DNA of 64,000 nt from Bacteroidota bacterium (lineage in GTDB: Bacteria; Bacteroidota; Ignavibacteria; UBA10030; UBA8401). Below the pieces are notes generated by a model. That model did not search any database. It was not told where the DNA came from and saw only the letters and a list, made by a program, of their open reading frames with translations. Position 1 is the first letter of the stretch, and each line of letters begins with the position of its first letter. The translations under genes were made by a program, and so were the position numbers. Positions 24,268 to 32,715 of this stretch are shown here, piece by piece. The DNA is taken from contig JAUXTU010000015.1 of the NCBI GenBank assembly GCA_030679145.1, positions 57,190-121,189 of the forward strand. The letters are read 5' to 3'.

Positions 24268-25224
24268 CTAAATAATTGAATACTCTTTTCCTTCAATTGC
24301 TGCACGAACAAAACCATTTGCTTTCATTAATCGCTTTGTTGCCTCTTCATAATTCACATTCGCCTTTATCATAACCAGGGCAGTTTTTACATGTCCTTTT
24401 GCTTCAGTAAGATATTGTTCTGCCTTTTCATATTCTAAACCAGTGATGGTCATTACAATTTTTTTTGAACGTTCAACCAGTTTTTTATTGGTCATCTGAA
24501 GATCGATCATCATATTTTCGTAGATCTTTCCGAGGCGGATCATTGCGGTTGTGGTGATCATATTCAGGATCAGTTTTTGTGCAGTTCCGCTTTTCATTCG
24601 CGTTGACCCCATCACTACCTCGGGTCCCACTTCTGCACAGATTGCTACATCAACCATATCGGCAAGATGCTTGTATTCCGGCAGTTCGAAATTTTTGCGC
24701 GGGTTAGTTGTAACGTATAATGTCTTTGCACCTCGCTCCTTTGCCCGCTTCACCGCTCCAATAACGTAAGGTGTCCGCATGCTCGCCGCAATTCCGCATA
24801 CAACATCCTTGGCTCCAACATTTCGAATATCCATATCATGCGCTCCCCCTTCCGGTTTATCTTCCGCTCCTTCAACTGCTTGGAACATTGCTCCTTCACC
24901 TCCCGCAATAATTCCCTGTACCATATCAAATGGAACGCCGAATGTTGGTGGACATTCGCTGGCATCGACGATACCGACTCGTCCACTCGTTCCCGCGCCG
25001 ACATAGATCAATCGTCCGCCGTTGTAGAATGCTTTGACCACCAATTCGACAGCTTGTGCGATATATGGGATCTGTGTTTCAACAGCGAGTGCAATTTTTT
25101 TGTCTTCGTTATTGATGATTGAAAGAATGTCGGCTGTCGAACGACTATCAATATCCATACTATTTGGATTGCGCTGTTCGGTAGAAATTTTTTGAAGTTG
25201 TTGAAATAATTCTTTTGTAGACAT
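24268..25224 (-). CDS. murQ: N-acetylmuramic acid 6-phosphate etherase
   Basis: A 318-residue SIS-domain enzyme that splits the lactyl ether of MurNAc-6-phosphate to give GlcNAc-6-phosphate and D-lactate during recycling of cell-wall sugars. Signature stretches: RLIYVGAGTSGRVGIVDASECPPTFGVP, IIAGGEGAMFQAVEGAEDKPEGG, and NPRKNFE and GSTRMKSGTAQKLILNM. The length is typical (about 300). Usual partners such as an anhydro-MurNAc kinase (anmK) are not nearby. The vapBC operon lies 3 nt upstream in the same direction, so there may be read-through. Confidence 0.96.
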   Translation of the reverse strand: MSTKELFQQLQKISTEQRNPNSMDIDSRSTADILSIINNEDKKIALAVETQIPYIAQAVELVVKAFYNGGRLIYVGAGTSGRVGIVDASECPPTFGVPFDMVQGIIAGGEGAMFQAVEGAEDKPEGGAHDMDIRNVGAKDVVCGIAASMRTPYVIGAVKRAKERGAKTLYVTTNPRKNFELPEYKHLADMVDVAICAEVGPEVVMGSTRMKSGTAQKLILNMITTTAMIRLGKIYENMMIDLQMTNKKLVERSKKIVMTITGLEYEKAEQYLTEAKGHVKTALVMIKANVNYEEATKRLMKANGFVRAAIEGKEYSII

Positions 25225-25227
25225 CTT

Positions 25228-25632
25228 CTATTTTTTCTTTATCCAGTTTTCAATACGTAAATCGGGAATACGGGAAAAATGGCTATCGTTTGTAAGTAAA
25301 ATTAAATTACGATTAATTGCTTGTGCGGCGATGAGCATGTCAAAAGGATCAATTGGTTTTCCTTTAATACGAAGACCGTTTTTTATTTTTGCATACACAC
25401 GAGCATCAAATTGATCAAAAGAAACAAGACTTAAAGGGGATAAAAATTCTATCAGTTTCCTGTGGTTTTGTTCTAACCGAACGCTATTGGCTACACCAAA
25501 TTCAAGTTCTGCGACAGTAATAGTAGAGACAGCGAATTCCGCCGCAATATGTGTACGAAACATTCGGATTAAGGAATCATCCGAACGATTCAGCATATAA
25601 ATACAGATATTTGTGTCTATAAGATATTGCAC
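25228..25632 (-). CDS. vapC: VapC-family PIN-domain toxin
   Basis: A 134-residue PIN nuclease. Acidic residues of the active site are in place: Asp6 (LIDTNICIYML), Glu in TITVAELEFGV, Asp in PIDPFDMLIAAQA and Asp in LLTNDSHFSRI. VapC toxins cleave tRNA or rRNA under stress. The start codon is GTG and overlaps the vapB stop by one base (TAGTG), giving translational coupling. The antitoxin gene is directly upstream. Confidence 0.92.
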   Translation of the reverse strand: MQYLIDTNICIYMLNRSDDSLIRMFRTHIAAEFAVSTITVAELEFGVANSVRLEQNHRKLIEFLSPLSLVSFDQFDARVYAKIKNGLRIKGKPIDPFDMLIAAQAINRNLILLTNDSHFSRIPDLRIENWIKKK

Positions 25633-25856
25633 TAAAAAACGACTTTTCTATTTTTCTTCGGTTTTCGTTTTTCACGTTTTAATTCCGGAATGCTTCCCAT
25701 CGAACTAAAAAAACCGCCCCACGGATCATCCTTCGGAATAAGCACGACAATTCCTCCCATATCTTTTACATACACTTCGTCGGATTTGAATCGGAGATTT
25801 TTAGGAAGTCGTACAGCTTGGCTTCCGCCATTAGGGAATATCTTTGCTGTTTGCAT
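25632..25856 (-). CDS. vapB: VapB-family antitoxin (AbrB-type)
   Basis: A 74-residue protein: an N-terminal swapped-hairpin DNA-binding domain (AKIFPNGGSQAVRLPKNLRFKSDEVYVKDMGGIVVLIPKDD) and a C-terminal basic tail that would block VapC. It binds VapC and represses the shared operon. The operator-like repeat over the promoter fits this role. Confidence 0.9.
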   Translation of the reverse strand: MQTAKIFPNGGSQAVRLPKNLRFKSDEVYVKDMGGIVVLIPKDDPWGGFFSSMGSIPELKREKRKPKKNRKVVF

Positions 25857-25877
25857 TGTACTCTACCTCGTATTTGT

Positions 25878-25914
25878 GTATACAAAGGTATATACTTTTT
25901 TATAGAAATACAAA
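25878..25914 (-). promoter_or_regulatory. vapBC promoter with overlapping operator-like palindrome
   Basis: On the minus strand TTTG (25911-25914), 20 nt, TACCTTTG (25883-25890): an exact match to the Bacteroidetes -33/-7 consensus. The -7 box sits inside an interrupted palindrome, GTATAC AAAG GTATATAC (25878-25895), a natural place for VapB-VapC autorepression. The remaining gap up to 25978 shows nothing else. Confidence 0.75.
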
Positions 25915-25978
25915 TATTCAATACATCTGTAAAAGCTTGTCCTTTATTTGTGTGTACTTGTATGACCATTAACATGCT

Positions 25979-26689
25979 TCAATATCTTACGGTCGCAACA
26001 ATAAGTTTTTTATCTATCCTATCAAACTCTTCGCTGCCCAAAAATGTGAGCGGAATACTCTGAAGGGCAATTGAACGGAAATTATTTTTTGCTGCTTTCT
26101 CCTCTCCCTCGATCTCCGCCCCCTTGAAAGTGACTAATGAAGGGGCGGCAATAGAGAGTTTGTCTTGTCCAATATTCTCCCCCTTACTTTGTTTGAGAAA
26201 AGGAATCCCCCATTCAAGCAGGTTGGAAAGATTGCTGACAGAACGCATAACAACCGTATCGAATGAATGATGATATTGATTCTTTTGATTCAAATCCTCA
26301 GCTCTTCCCCAAACAGTCTTTACATTCTTTAATTGAAGTGATTCGACCATTGATTGAACGCATGTAATTTTTTTTTGAGTGGAATCTAAAAGTGTAAACG
26401 AACAATCAGGTAATAGAATGCTAAGCGGTATACCAGGAAAACCGCCACCCGTGCCAAGATCAAGAATCTTCATACCTGGTCGAAAATCAATTTTGAATAG
26501 CATTGAAAGTGACAACGCAATATGTCCTTTCCAGATATTCTCTTCATTCTTTCGGGAGATCAAGTTGATTTTCTTGTTCCAATCCAAAACTAGCGTTTTG
26601 AACGAATAAAGACAATGTGTTTGTATATCCGTTATAAAAACATTGTTTTTTTTGCACAACGTATATAGCCAGAGTTCTTCTTCGTTCAT
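25979..26689 (-). CDS. rsmG: 16S rRNA (guanine-527 N7)-methyltransferase
   Basis: A 236-residue SAM-dependent methyltransferase (formerly GidB) acting on the 16S rRNA 530 loop. SAM-binding motif KILDLGTGGGFPGIPLSILLP, then FTLLDSTQKKITCVQ and FDTVVMRSVSNL. The length is slightly above the family norm (about 210), with an insertion near residues 185-210. The start codon directly abuts a parS site, and no ribosome site is visible. It is the last gene of mnmE-mnmG-rsmG; parA and parB, often next, are replaced here by vapBC. Confidence 0.95.
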   Translation of the reverse strand: MNEEELWLYTLCKKNNVFITDIQTHCLYSFKTLVLDWNKKINLISRKNEENIWKGHIALSLSMLFKIDFRPGMKILDLGTGGGFPGIPLSILLPDCSFTLLDSTQKKITCVQSMVESLQLKNVKTVWGRAEDLNQKNQYHHSFDTVVMRSVSNLSNLLEWGIPFLKQSKGENIGQDKLSIAAPSLVTFKGAEIEGEEKAAKNNFRSIALQSIPLTFLGSEEFDRIDKKLIVATVRY

Positions 26690-26705
26690 TGTTTCACGTG
26701 AAACC
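26690..26705. other. parS: parS chromosome-partitioning site (one mismatch)
   Basis: TGTTTCACGTGAAACC matches the ParB-binding consensus TGTTTCACGTGAAACA at 15 of 16 positions. It fills most of the 24-nt gap between the mnmG stop and the rsmG start. Confidence 0.88.
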
Positions 26706-26713
26706 GAGTTAGG

Positions 26714-28618
26714 TTAAATGTTATGTGATGCATGGGATTCCATCTGTTTAATAAATATACTTAGAACTGAAACGTCGGAATTTGTAACACCTGAAATTCG
26801 AGATGCCTGACCAATTGAGCGAGGTCGAACACGATGTAATTTTTCTTTTCCTTCCACGCTCAACGAAGATATTTTTGTATAATCAAAATGTTCAGGGATA
26901 AGATGCTCTTCAAATTTTGCAAAGCGATTGATCTGTTCATTTTGGCGCCGAATATACCCTTCATACTTCATATCAATTTCAACCTGCTGATTTATTTCTG
27001 GTTGAGATAACAGTGCTTTTATATTTTCATCGGTGATTAGTTCCACAACATCTGTAGCTGTTACATTCGATCGCCGAATAATTTTTGACAATGTATCATG
27101 TTCTGTAATTTTCGTTTCGTTTTTCTTTTCTAACAATGGATTGACATCGATCGGTGAAATTATTTTTGAATTAAGATAAGTAATTGTCTCTTCAACTTGT
27201 CTCTCCTTTTCATCTAATCTCTCAACAAGGTCTTTTGAAATCAAACCAATTTCATTTCCCATTCTCATCAATCGTCTATCTGCATTATCTTGTCGCAATA
27301 AAAGTCGATATTCCGCTCGGGATGTAAACATGCGGTATGGTTCGTCGGTGGATTTGTTGATCAAGTCATCAACCATAACGCCAAGGTACGCATCACTACG
27401 CTGAAGGATCAATGGTTTTCTTTTTTGAACCCTCAAAGCGGCATTTATTCCAGCAAGCAATCCCTGTCCAGCAGCTTCTTCGTATCCTGACGTTCCATTA
27501 ATTTGCCCTGCAAAAAATAAACCTGTAATAATTTTTGTTTCAAGAGTATGATGTAATTGGTGTGGTGGAAAAAAATCATATTCAACAGCATAGCCTGCCC
27601 GAAGCATTTTTACATTCACTAATCCTGCAATAGAACGAAGGCCTTCGTATTGGATCTCTTCAGGAAGACTTGTTGAGAAACCATTTACATAAACAACATT
27701 GGTGTTATATCCTTCTGGTTCTAAAAATATTTGATGACGATCTCGTTCTGCAAATCTAAAAATTTTATCTTCTACAGATGGACAATATCGTGGTCCAACA
27801 CCTTTGATTCTTCCGGTAAACATCGGTGAACGATCAAAACCTTTCTCTAAAATTTTGTGCGTTGTCGAATTCGTATATGTTAAATACATTGGAATCAAAC
27901 GATTGGTAATTCTTTCGGTTTGATAAGAGAAAGGAATTGGCGGATCATCACTGTTTTGAATTTCAGTCTTAGAAAGATCTATACTAGTAAGATCGATCCG
28001 CGGAGGTGTTCCTGTTTTTAAACGACCCGATGTAAAACCTAACGATAAAAGAGATTCCGTAACTCCTCTTGCTGGTGCTTCACCAAATCTCCCGCCACTG
28101 CGATTTTTTTCTCCGGTGTGCATTAAACCATTAAGAAATGTTCCCGCACAGAGAACCATCGTTGAACAGGAAATCTCGTGATTCAGGAATGTTCTAATTC
28201 CTGATAGAGTATTTTTTTCAACTACTAATTCCGCTACAGAATCTTCAAGAACATCGAGATTGGAATGGTTTAACACTCGGCGTTGCGCATCATTGGAATA
28301 CCAATCTCTATCATTCTGACTGCGAGGTGACCAAACCGCCGGACCTTTTGATTTGTTCAACATCTTAAACTGAATACCAGTAGTATCAGCGATCTTGCCC
28401 ATCTCCCCACCCAGAGCATCAATCTCTCGTACAAGATGCCCTTTGGCAGATCCACCAATCGCAGGATTACAAGACATTCGTCCAATAGCATTCGACTTCA
28501 GCGAAATTAGCAATGTTGAACAACTCATTCTTGAGGCTGCTAAAGATGCCTCAATTCCGGCGTGTCCACCACCTACGACGATCACATCATAATATTTATT
28601 AGGTCTATTAACGATCAT
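26714..28618 (-). CDS. mnmG: tRNA uridine-34 5-carboxymethylaminomethyl synthase, MnmG subunit
   Basis: A 634-residue FAD protein (formerly GidA) that with MnmE installs the cmnm5 group on U34 of certain tRNAs. FAD-binding GGGHAGIEASLAASRM at the start, then SCNPAIGGSAKGHLVREIDALGGEMG, LKTGTPPRI and the C-terminal GYIRRQ...RPRSIGQASRISGV. Full length for the family. It lies between two parS sites and next to mnmE and rsmG, the classic origin-proximal gene group. Confidence 0.97.
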   Translation of the reverse strand: MIVNRPNKYYDVIVVGGGHAGIEASLAASRMSCSTLLISLKSNAIGRMSCNPAIGGSAKGHLVREIDALGGEMGKIADTTGIQFKMLNKSKGPAVWSPRSQNDRDWYSNDAQRRVLNHSNLDVLEDSVAELVVEKNTLSGIRTFLNHEISCSTMVLCAGTFLNGLMHTGEKNRSGGRFGEAPARGVTESLLSLGFTSGRLKTGTPPRIDLTSIDLSKTEIQNSDDPPIPFSYQTERITNRLIPMYLTYTNSTTHKILEKGFDRSPMFTGRIKGVGPRYCPSVEDKIFRFAERDRHQIFLEPEGYNTNVVYVNGFSTSLPEEIQYEGLRSIAGLVNVKMLRAGYAVEYDFFPPHQLHHTLETKIITGLFFAGQINGTSGYEEAAGQGLLAGINAALRVQKRKPLILQRSDAYLGVMVDDLINKSTDEPYRMFTSRAEYRLLLRQDNADRRLMRMGNEIGLISKDLVERLDEKERQVEETITYLNSKIISPIDVNPLLEKKNETKITEHDTLSKIIRRSNVTATDVVELITDENIKALLSQPEINQQVEIDMKYEGYIRRQNEQINRFAKFEEHLIPEHFDYTKISSLSVEGKEKLHRVRPRSIGQASRISGVTNSDVSVLSIFIKQMESHASHNI

Positions 28619-28620
28619 AC

Positions 28621-28636
28621 TGTTTCACGTGAAACA
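28621..28636. other. parS: parS chromosome-partitioning site (perfect)
   Basis: TGTTTCACGTGAAACA is an exact 16-bp match to the conserved ParB site. It occupies the gap between the mnmE stop and the mnmG start, two bases upstream of the mnmG ATG. Confidence 0.95.
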
Positions 28637-28641
28637 TTGTC

Positions 28642-30033
28642 TCACTTCCCTATACAGAACTTTCCAAAAATATGATTTAAGATATCGTCTGGTGTGGTTA
28701 ATCCTATTATTTCCCCAAGGTAATTCAAAGCGTCCCTCAAATCAACCGCCGCAAAGTCCCCTCCAAGACCATCTGAAATAGTTTTTTTTGCTTTTTGTAA
28801 TGAATTCAAAGAAGAGGTCAAAGCATCCTTGTGTCGAATATTGGTTATAACAATTGAGCTTGAATTAGCATCATGATTCGGTAACGATAAGTTAACAAGC
28901 TCTTTTTTTAGTTTATCGATACCCAAGCTCAGTTTACACGAAATCTCTACGGAGCGAACAATCCCTAAATCCGACAATGAAAATGCATGGTTTTTTATAT
29001 CTGTTTTATTAACACATATTAAGAAAGGAATTTGGCTTCCTGCCGACTCTGTAATTTGTTTAAGCATTAAAATGTCGTCTTGTGAAAACTTATGAGAACT
29101 GTCAATAATAAACAGCGCAATATTAGCCTGCTTAAGATTAAGCAAGGTTCTCCGAACCCCCTCTTGTTCTATAGTATCATACGACTCACGCAGTCCGGCA
29201 GTATCAAAAAATACAAATTCCAACCCATTAAGAATAATGCTCTCTTCAATTACATCGCGGGTTGTCCCTGCAATCTCACTCACAATCGCTCTTTCTTCTC
29301 CTAGCAAGATATTAAGCAGGCTTGATTTCCCTGCGTTGGGTTTTCCTATCAAGGCGACCCGCACCCCCTCCCTCACAAACTTCCCGGAAGAATAGCTATC
29401 TGATAGGTTTTTAATTTCCTTTTCGATGGAGGTTAACCTTTTGAGAACATCTTCCTTCGTGGCAAGTTCTATTCCTTCCTGGGAGAAATCCAGCTCAAGC
29501 TCTAATAGTGAACAAAGGTTAAGTAATTGATCCCGGATAGTATTTACATATTTTGAAAGTCGACCGCTAAGCTGCATCACTGAAGCTTTATGAGATTTCT
29601 CGGAGCGAGAATGAATGATATCGGCAACAGCCTCTGCTTGAGCAAGATCCAATTTTCCGTTCAAGAAGGCGCGTTGGGTAAACTCTCCGGGTTTTGCAGA
29701 ATGTGCCCCAGCAGAATGCAACAGCGAAAGAATTTTTTGCGAAACAAAATATCCTCCATGCGAACTTATTTCAACAATATTTTCTCCCGTGTAAGAATTT
29801 GGATTATGAAAAATGGAAACGAGTACTGTATCAACAATTGACGAACCGTCGGGGTCCATGATATTACCGTAATGGATCGTATGTGAAGCAGCATCGATAA
29901 GATTAATAGAACCCTTAAAAACAGAATTCACAATTGTAAAAGCATTCGGTCCGCTAATTCGTATAACGGATATACCACCGATTCCGATAGGAGTGGCGAT
30001 TGCTGCGATTGTATGTTGAGAAAGTTGATCCAT
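28642..30033 (-). CDS. mnmE: tRNA uridine-5-carboxymethylaminomethyl modification GTPase
   Basis: A 463-residue GTPase (formerly TrmE), partner of MnmG. The N-terminal folate-binding domain starts IAAIATPIGIGGISVIRISGP; the G domain has GKPNAGKSSLLN, EIAGTTRDVIE, FFDTAGLRES and CVNKTDI; the C-terminus is CIGK, the family signature Cys motif. Full length. It is the first gene of the operon with mnmG and rsmG, divergent from the ilv leader on the other strand. Confidence 0.97.
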   Translation of the reverse strand: MDQLSQHTIAAIATPIGIGGISVIRISGPNAFTIVNSVFKGSINLIDAASHTIHYGNIMDPDGSSIVDTVLVSIFHNPNSYTGENIVEISSHGGYFVSQKILSLLHSAGAHSAKPGEFTQRAFLNGKLDLAQAEAVADIIHSRSEKSHKASVMQLSGRLSKYVNTIRDQLLNLCSLLELELDFSQEGIELATKEDVLKRLTSIEKEIKNLSDSYSSGKFVREGVRVALIGKPNAGKSSLLNILLGEERAIVSEIAGTTRDVIEESIILNGLEFVFFDTAGLRESYDTIEQEGVRRTLLNLKQANIALFIIDSSHKFSQDDILMLKQITESAGSQIPFLICVNKTDIKNHAFSLSDLGIVRSVEISCKLSLGIDKLKKELVNLSLPNHDANSSSIVITNIRHKDALTSSLNSLQKAKKTISDGLGGDFAAVDLRDALNYLGEIIGLTTPDDILNHIFGKFCIGK

Positions 30034-30068
30034 CGAACAAGAATTTTATCAAGATACAAAAATATTTC

Positions 30069-30096
30069 TTGACTACGGAATGAAAAATTGTATCTT
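30069..30096 (+). promoter_or_regulatory. probable sigma-70-type promoter of the amino-acid operon
   Basis: TTGACT, 16-nt spacer, TATCTT. Transcription would begin near 30103, about 40 nt before the leader-peptide ATG and about 315 nt before ilvB. Confidence 0.65.
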
Positions 30097-30141
30097 ATAT
30101 ATGTGTAACTCAGTTGCACCTTCAACGTAATCAACAAAAGA

Positions 30142-30291
30142 ATGTCCGCATACTACAAACATACAGATAACATTTCGAAACGCTCGCGCGTTCGCGTTGT
30201 TGCTGTACCGGTGGTTCTCCTTCCGCTTAGCGGCATTATTATTCTTTTGGGAATTACTTTTGCTATTCTACGCCTAACTATTATTGGCTAA
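30142..30291 (+). CDS. branched-chain amino-acid-rich leader peptide
   Basis: A 49-codon ORF from ATG 30142 to TAA 30291, preceded by AAAAGA. Residues 17-48 contain 20 Val, Leu or Ile out of 32, grouped in order: Val codons first (RVVAVPVV), then Leu (LLPL), then Ile (GIIILLGI), ending LTIIG. This composition mirrors leader peptides of enterobacterial ilv operons such as IlvL. Downstream, a 10-bp antiterminator arm starts 6 nt after the stop codon, so a ribosome at the stop would cover it, while one stalled at Val/Leu/Ile codons would not. It could instead be a small membrane protein, but the position and the hairpins argue for attenuation. Confidence 0.85.
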   Translation: MSAYYKHTDNISKRSRVRVVAVPVVLLPLSGIIILLGITFAILRLTIIG

Positions 30292-30297
30292 GAATAC

Positions 30298-30375
30298 CAG
30301 AGGTTACTCCCAAAAACACATCACAAGATATTCAACACGAAACACGTGAGAAAATAAAACAGGGCGTAACCTCTG
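30298..30375 (+). promoter_or_regulatory. antiterminator of the ilv attenuator
   Basis: CAGAGGTTAC (30298-30307) and GTAACCTCTG (30366-30375) are perfect 10-bp complements separated by 58 nt. The downstream arm shares bases 30368-30373 with the terminator stem, so the two structures exclude each other. Confidence 0.82.
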
Positions 30376-30408
30376 AACCGAGGTTGTGTATCTTATTATT
30401 ATTTTTTT
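30368..30408 (+). terminator. attenuator terminator before ilvB
   Basis: AACCTC pairs with GAGGTT around the loop TGAACC, extendable by weak pairs, followed by a T-rich run ending in seven T (30402-30408). It ends 10 nt before the ilvB start codon, where no gene ends, as expected of a regulated leader terminator. Confidence 0.82.
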
Positions 30409-30418
30409 AGGTGTTCTT

Positions 30419-32182
30419 ATGACTCAACAAACAACTACTCCACAGCGGCAAATGACCGGTGCAGAAATCTTTGTCCGGTCCTTGATCGAAGAAAATGTCG
30501 AAATTGTTTTTGGCTATCCTGGTGGTGCCGTTATAGGAATCTATGACGCACTCCATGATATTTCCGACATCAAACATATTCTCACCCGTCACGAACAAGG
30601 TGCAGTACATGCTGCTGAAGGATATGCGAAAGCAAGCGGACGACCCGGCGTTGCGTTGGTTACCTCAGGACCCGGTGCGACAAACACTGTTACCGGAATT
30701 GCCGATGCGTATATGGATTCAATTCCGATTGTTGTTTTTACGGGACAAGTTGCATTAAAACTCATCGGCAATGATGCTTTTCAAGAAGCAGATATTGTCG
30801 GGATCACTAGACCTATTACAAAACACAGTTACCTCGTTCGTGATGTAAACGAACTTGCTACGACAATTAAAGAGGCATTCTATGTTGCAACCACTGGTCG
30901 TCCCGGTCCTGTGCTTGTCGATCTACCCAAAGACGTGATGGCAACAAAAACAATTTTCAATTATCCAAAGAGTGTAAAGCTCCGTTCATATCAACCACAT
31001 GTGGAGGGAAATCAAAAACAGTTGGATAAAGCGGTTGCGTTAATTTCAAAAGCCAAACGTCCAGTGTTGTATGTTGGCGGCGGAGCGATTCTTTCTAACG
31101 CTGCGGGAGAGTTGAAAAAATTTGCTCATAAAACTAAAATTCCCGTAACAACTACTTTGCATGGACTTGGTGCATTTCCTGAAACAGATGAGCTTTCACT
31201 TGGAATGCTAGGAATGCATGGAACGTGGTATTCCAATACCGCAGTAAATTATTGCGATCTGCTAATTGCGGTCGGCGCACGATTTGATGATAGAGTGACT
31301 GGAAAGACGGATGCGTTTGCTCCCGAAGCGAAAAAAATTCATATCGATGTTGATCCATCAAACATCAGTAAAAATGTTAAGGTAGATGTTCCAATTGTTG
31401 GTGATGTAAAAAAAGTATTACAACAATTGCTCCCTTTGGTCTCTGCGCTTGATACAAAAGATTGGATCCAAACCATCAAAAATTGGAAAGAAGAACATCC
31501 TCTTCGTTACAACAATGGAAAGTATATTCGCATGCAACATGTCATCCAGAAAATTTCTGAAATGACAAAAGGGAAGGCCGTGATGATAAGCGATGTCGGT
31601 CAGCATCAAATGTGGATGGCGCAATTCTATCAATATATTTACCCACGAACACATTTAACTTCCGGCGGACTCGGGACGATGGGATTTTCACTTCCGGCTT
31701 CAGTTGGTGCAGCGTTTGCACGAAAAGATTTTCCTATTGTTTCTATCAGTGGTGACGGCGGCATTCAAATGAACATTCAGGAGTTAGCAACGATCCGCGA
31801 ATACAATGTTCCTGTTAAAATCATTATTTTAAATAATGGATATCTGGGAATGGTTCGGCAGTGGCAGGAATTATTCTGGCGAAAACGATATTCGCATGTA
31901 GAAATGTTAAGCCCCGATTATGTTAAAGTTGCGGAGGCGTACGGGATTCCGGGATTTCGAGCAACGGTAACAAATGAAGTTGAAGATGTTATCAAACAAT
32001 TATTTGCAACAGATGGACCAGCATTGGCAGAATTCAAAGTAGTTAAAGAAGACAACGTCTATCCAATGATTCCTGCAGGGCAGACGTATCATGAGATAAT
32101 TGATATTCCAAATGAAAAATCTGCACCAATCGAAGGTGAAGAGCAAACAGATCTCGAAATGGTAACTTTTTCCAAAGGATAA
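30419..32182 (+). CDS. ilvB: acetolactate synthase large subunit
   Basis: A 587-residue ThDP enzyme (from ATG 30419, MTQQTTTPQRQMTGAEIF) that condenses two pyruvates, or pyruvate plus 2-oxobutyrate, as the first shared step to Val, Leu and Ile. ThDP glutamate region VEIVFGYPGGAVIGIYDAL and HEQGAVHAAEGYA; cofactor motif SGDGGIQMNIQELATIREYNVPVKIIILNN. An upstream in-frame start at 30386 lies within the leader terminator and is rejected. ilvN follows after 3 nt. The gene is controlled by the attenuator in front of it. Confidence 0.97.
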   Translation: MTQQTTTPQRQMTGAEIFVRSLIEENVEIVFGYPGGAVIGIYDALHDISDIKHILTRHEQGAVHAAEGYAKASGRPGVALVTSGPGATNTVTGIADAYMDSIPIVVFTGQVALKLIGNDAFQEADIVGITRPITKHSYLVRDVNELATTIKEAFYVATTGRPGPVLVDLPKDVMATKTIFNYPKSVKLRSYQPHVEGNQKQLDKAVALISKAKRPVLYVGGGAILSNAAGELKKFAHKTKIPVTTTLHGLGAFPETDELSLGMLGMHGTWYSNTAVNYCDLLIAVGARFDDRVTGKTDAFAPEAKKIHIDVDPSNISKNVKVDVPIVGDVKKVLQQLLPLVSALDTKDWIQTIKNWKEEHPLRYNNGKYIRMQHVIQKISEMTKGKAVMISDVGQHQMWMAQFYQYIYPRTHLTSGGLGTMGFSLPASVGAAFARKDFPIVSISGDGGIQMNIQELATIREYNVPVKIIILNNGYLGMVRQWQELFWRKRYSHVEMLSPDYVKVAEAYGIPGFRATVTNEVEDVIKQLFATDGPALAEFKVVKEDNVYPMIPAGQTYHEIIDIPNEKSAPIEGEEQTDLEMVTFSKG

Positions 32183-32185
32183 ATA

Positions 32186-32713
32186 ATGAGTGAAACGATA
32201 GAACAATCAATAGCACAAACAGCACGAAAGCATACCATTTCTTTGTTGTTAGAAAATAAGTTTGGCGCTTTGAATCGCGTTGCAGGAATGTTTTCTGCAA
32301 AAGGATATAATCTTGAAAGCATTACAGTTGGTCCGACAGAAGACGCATCCGTTTCGAGAATGACAATCGTAACAAAAGGGGACGATGCTATCATTGAACA
32401 GATCATCAAACAATTGAACAAGTTGATCGATACTTTGAAAGTTGTTGACCTGACATACGATAGTTTTATGGAGCGAGAACTTGCACTCATTAAAATTGGA
32501 ACAACTCCGGAAAATCGTCCGGAAATTATGCAGGTAGTAGAAATTTTTCAGGCGAAAATAATCGACATCAGTCACAAAACATTAACCGTTGAGGCAACAG
32601 GAAGCGGACAAAAAGTAGATGCGATCATAAAAATGCTGAAACCATTCCATATAAAAGAAATTGCACGTACAGGACGTGTTGCTTTAAAAAGAGAATTTGT
32701 CGGAGAAGTTTAA
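32186..32713 (+). CDS. ilvN: acetolactate synthase small (regulatory) subunit
   Basis: A 175-residue regulatory subunit that activates IlvB and gives feedback inhibition by valine. The N-terminal ACT domain reads [38 protein letters not shown]; the C-terminal domain has [18 protein letters not shown] and [15 protein letters not shown]. Typical length (about 160-175). It starts 3 nt after ilvB and ends 2 nt before gltB. Confidence 0.97.
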   Translation: MSETIEQSIAQTARKHTISLLLENKFGALNRVAGMFSAKGYNLESITVGPTEDASVSRMTIVTKGDDAIIEQIIKQLNKLIDTLKVVDLTYDSFMERELALIKIGTTPENRPEIMQVVEIFQAKIIDISHKTLTVEATGSGQKVDAIIKMLKPFHIKEIARTGRVALKREFVGEV

Positions 32714-32715
32714 CA

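Noticed and set aside
30330..30352. GAAACACGTGAGAAA in the ilv leader as a third parS
   Set aside because: It is only a half match to the palindrome; left as leader sequence.
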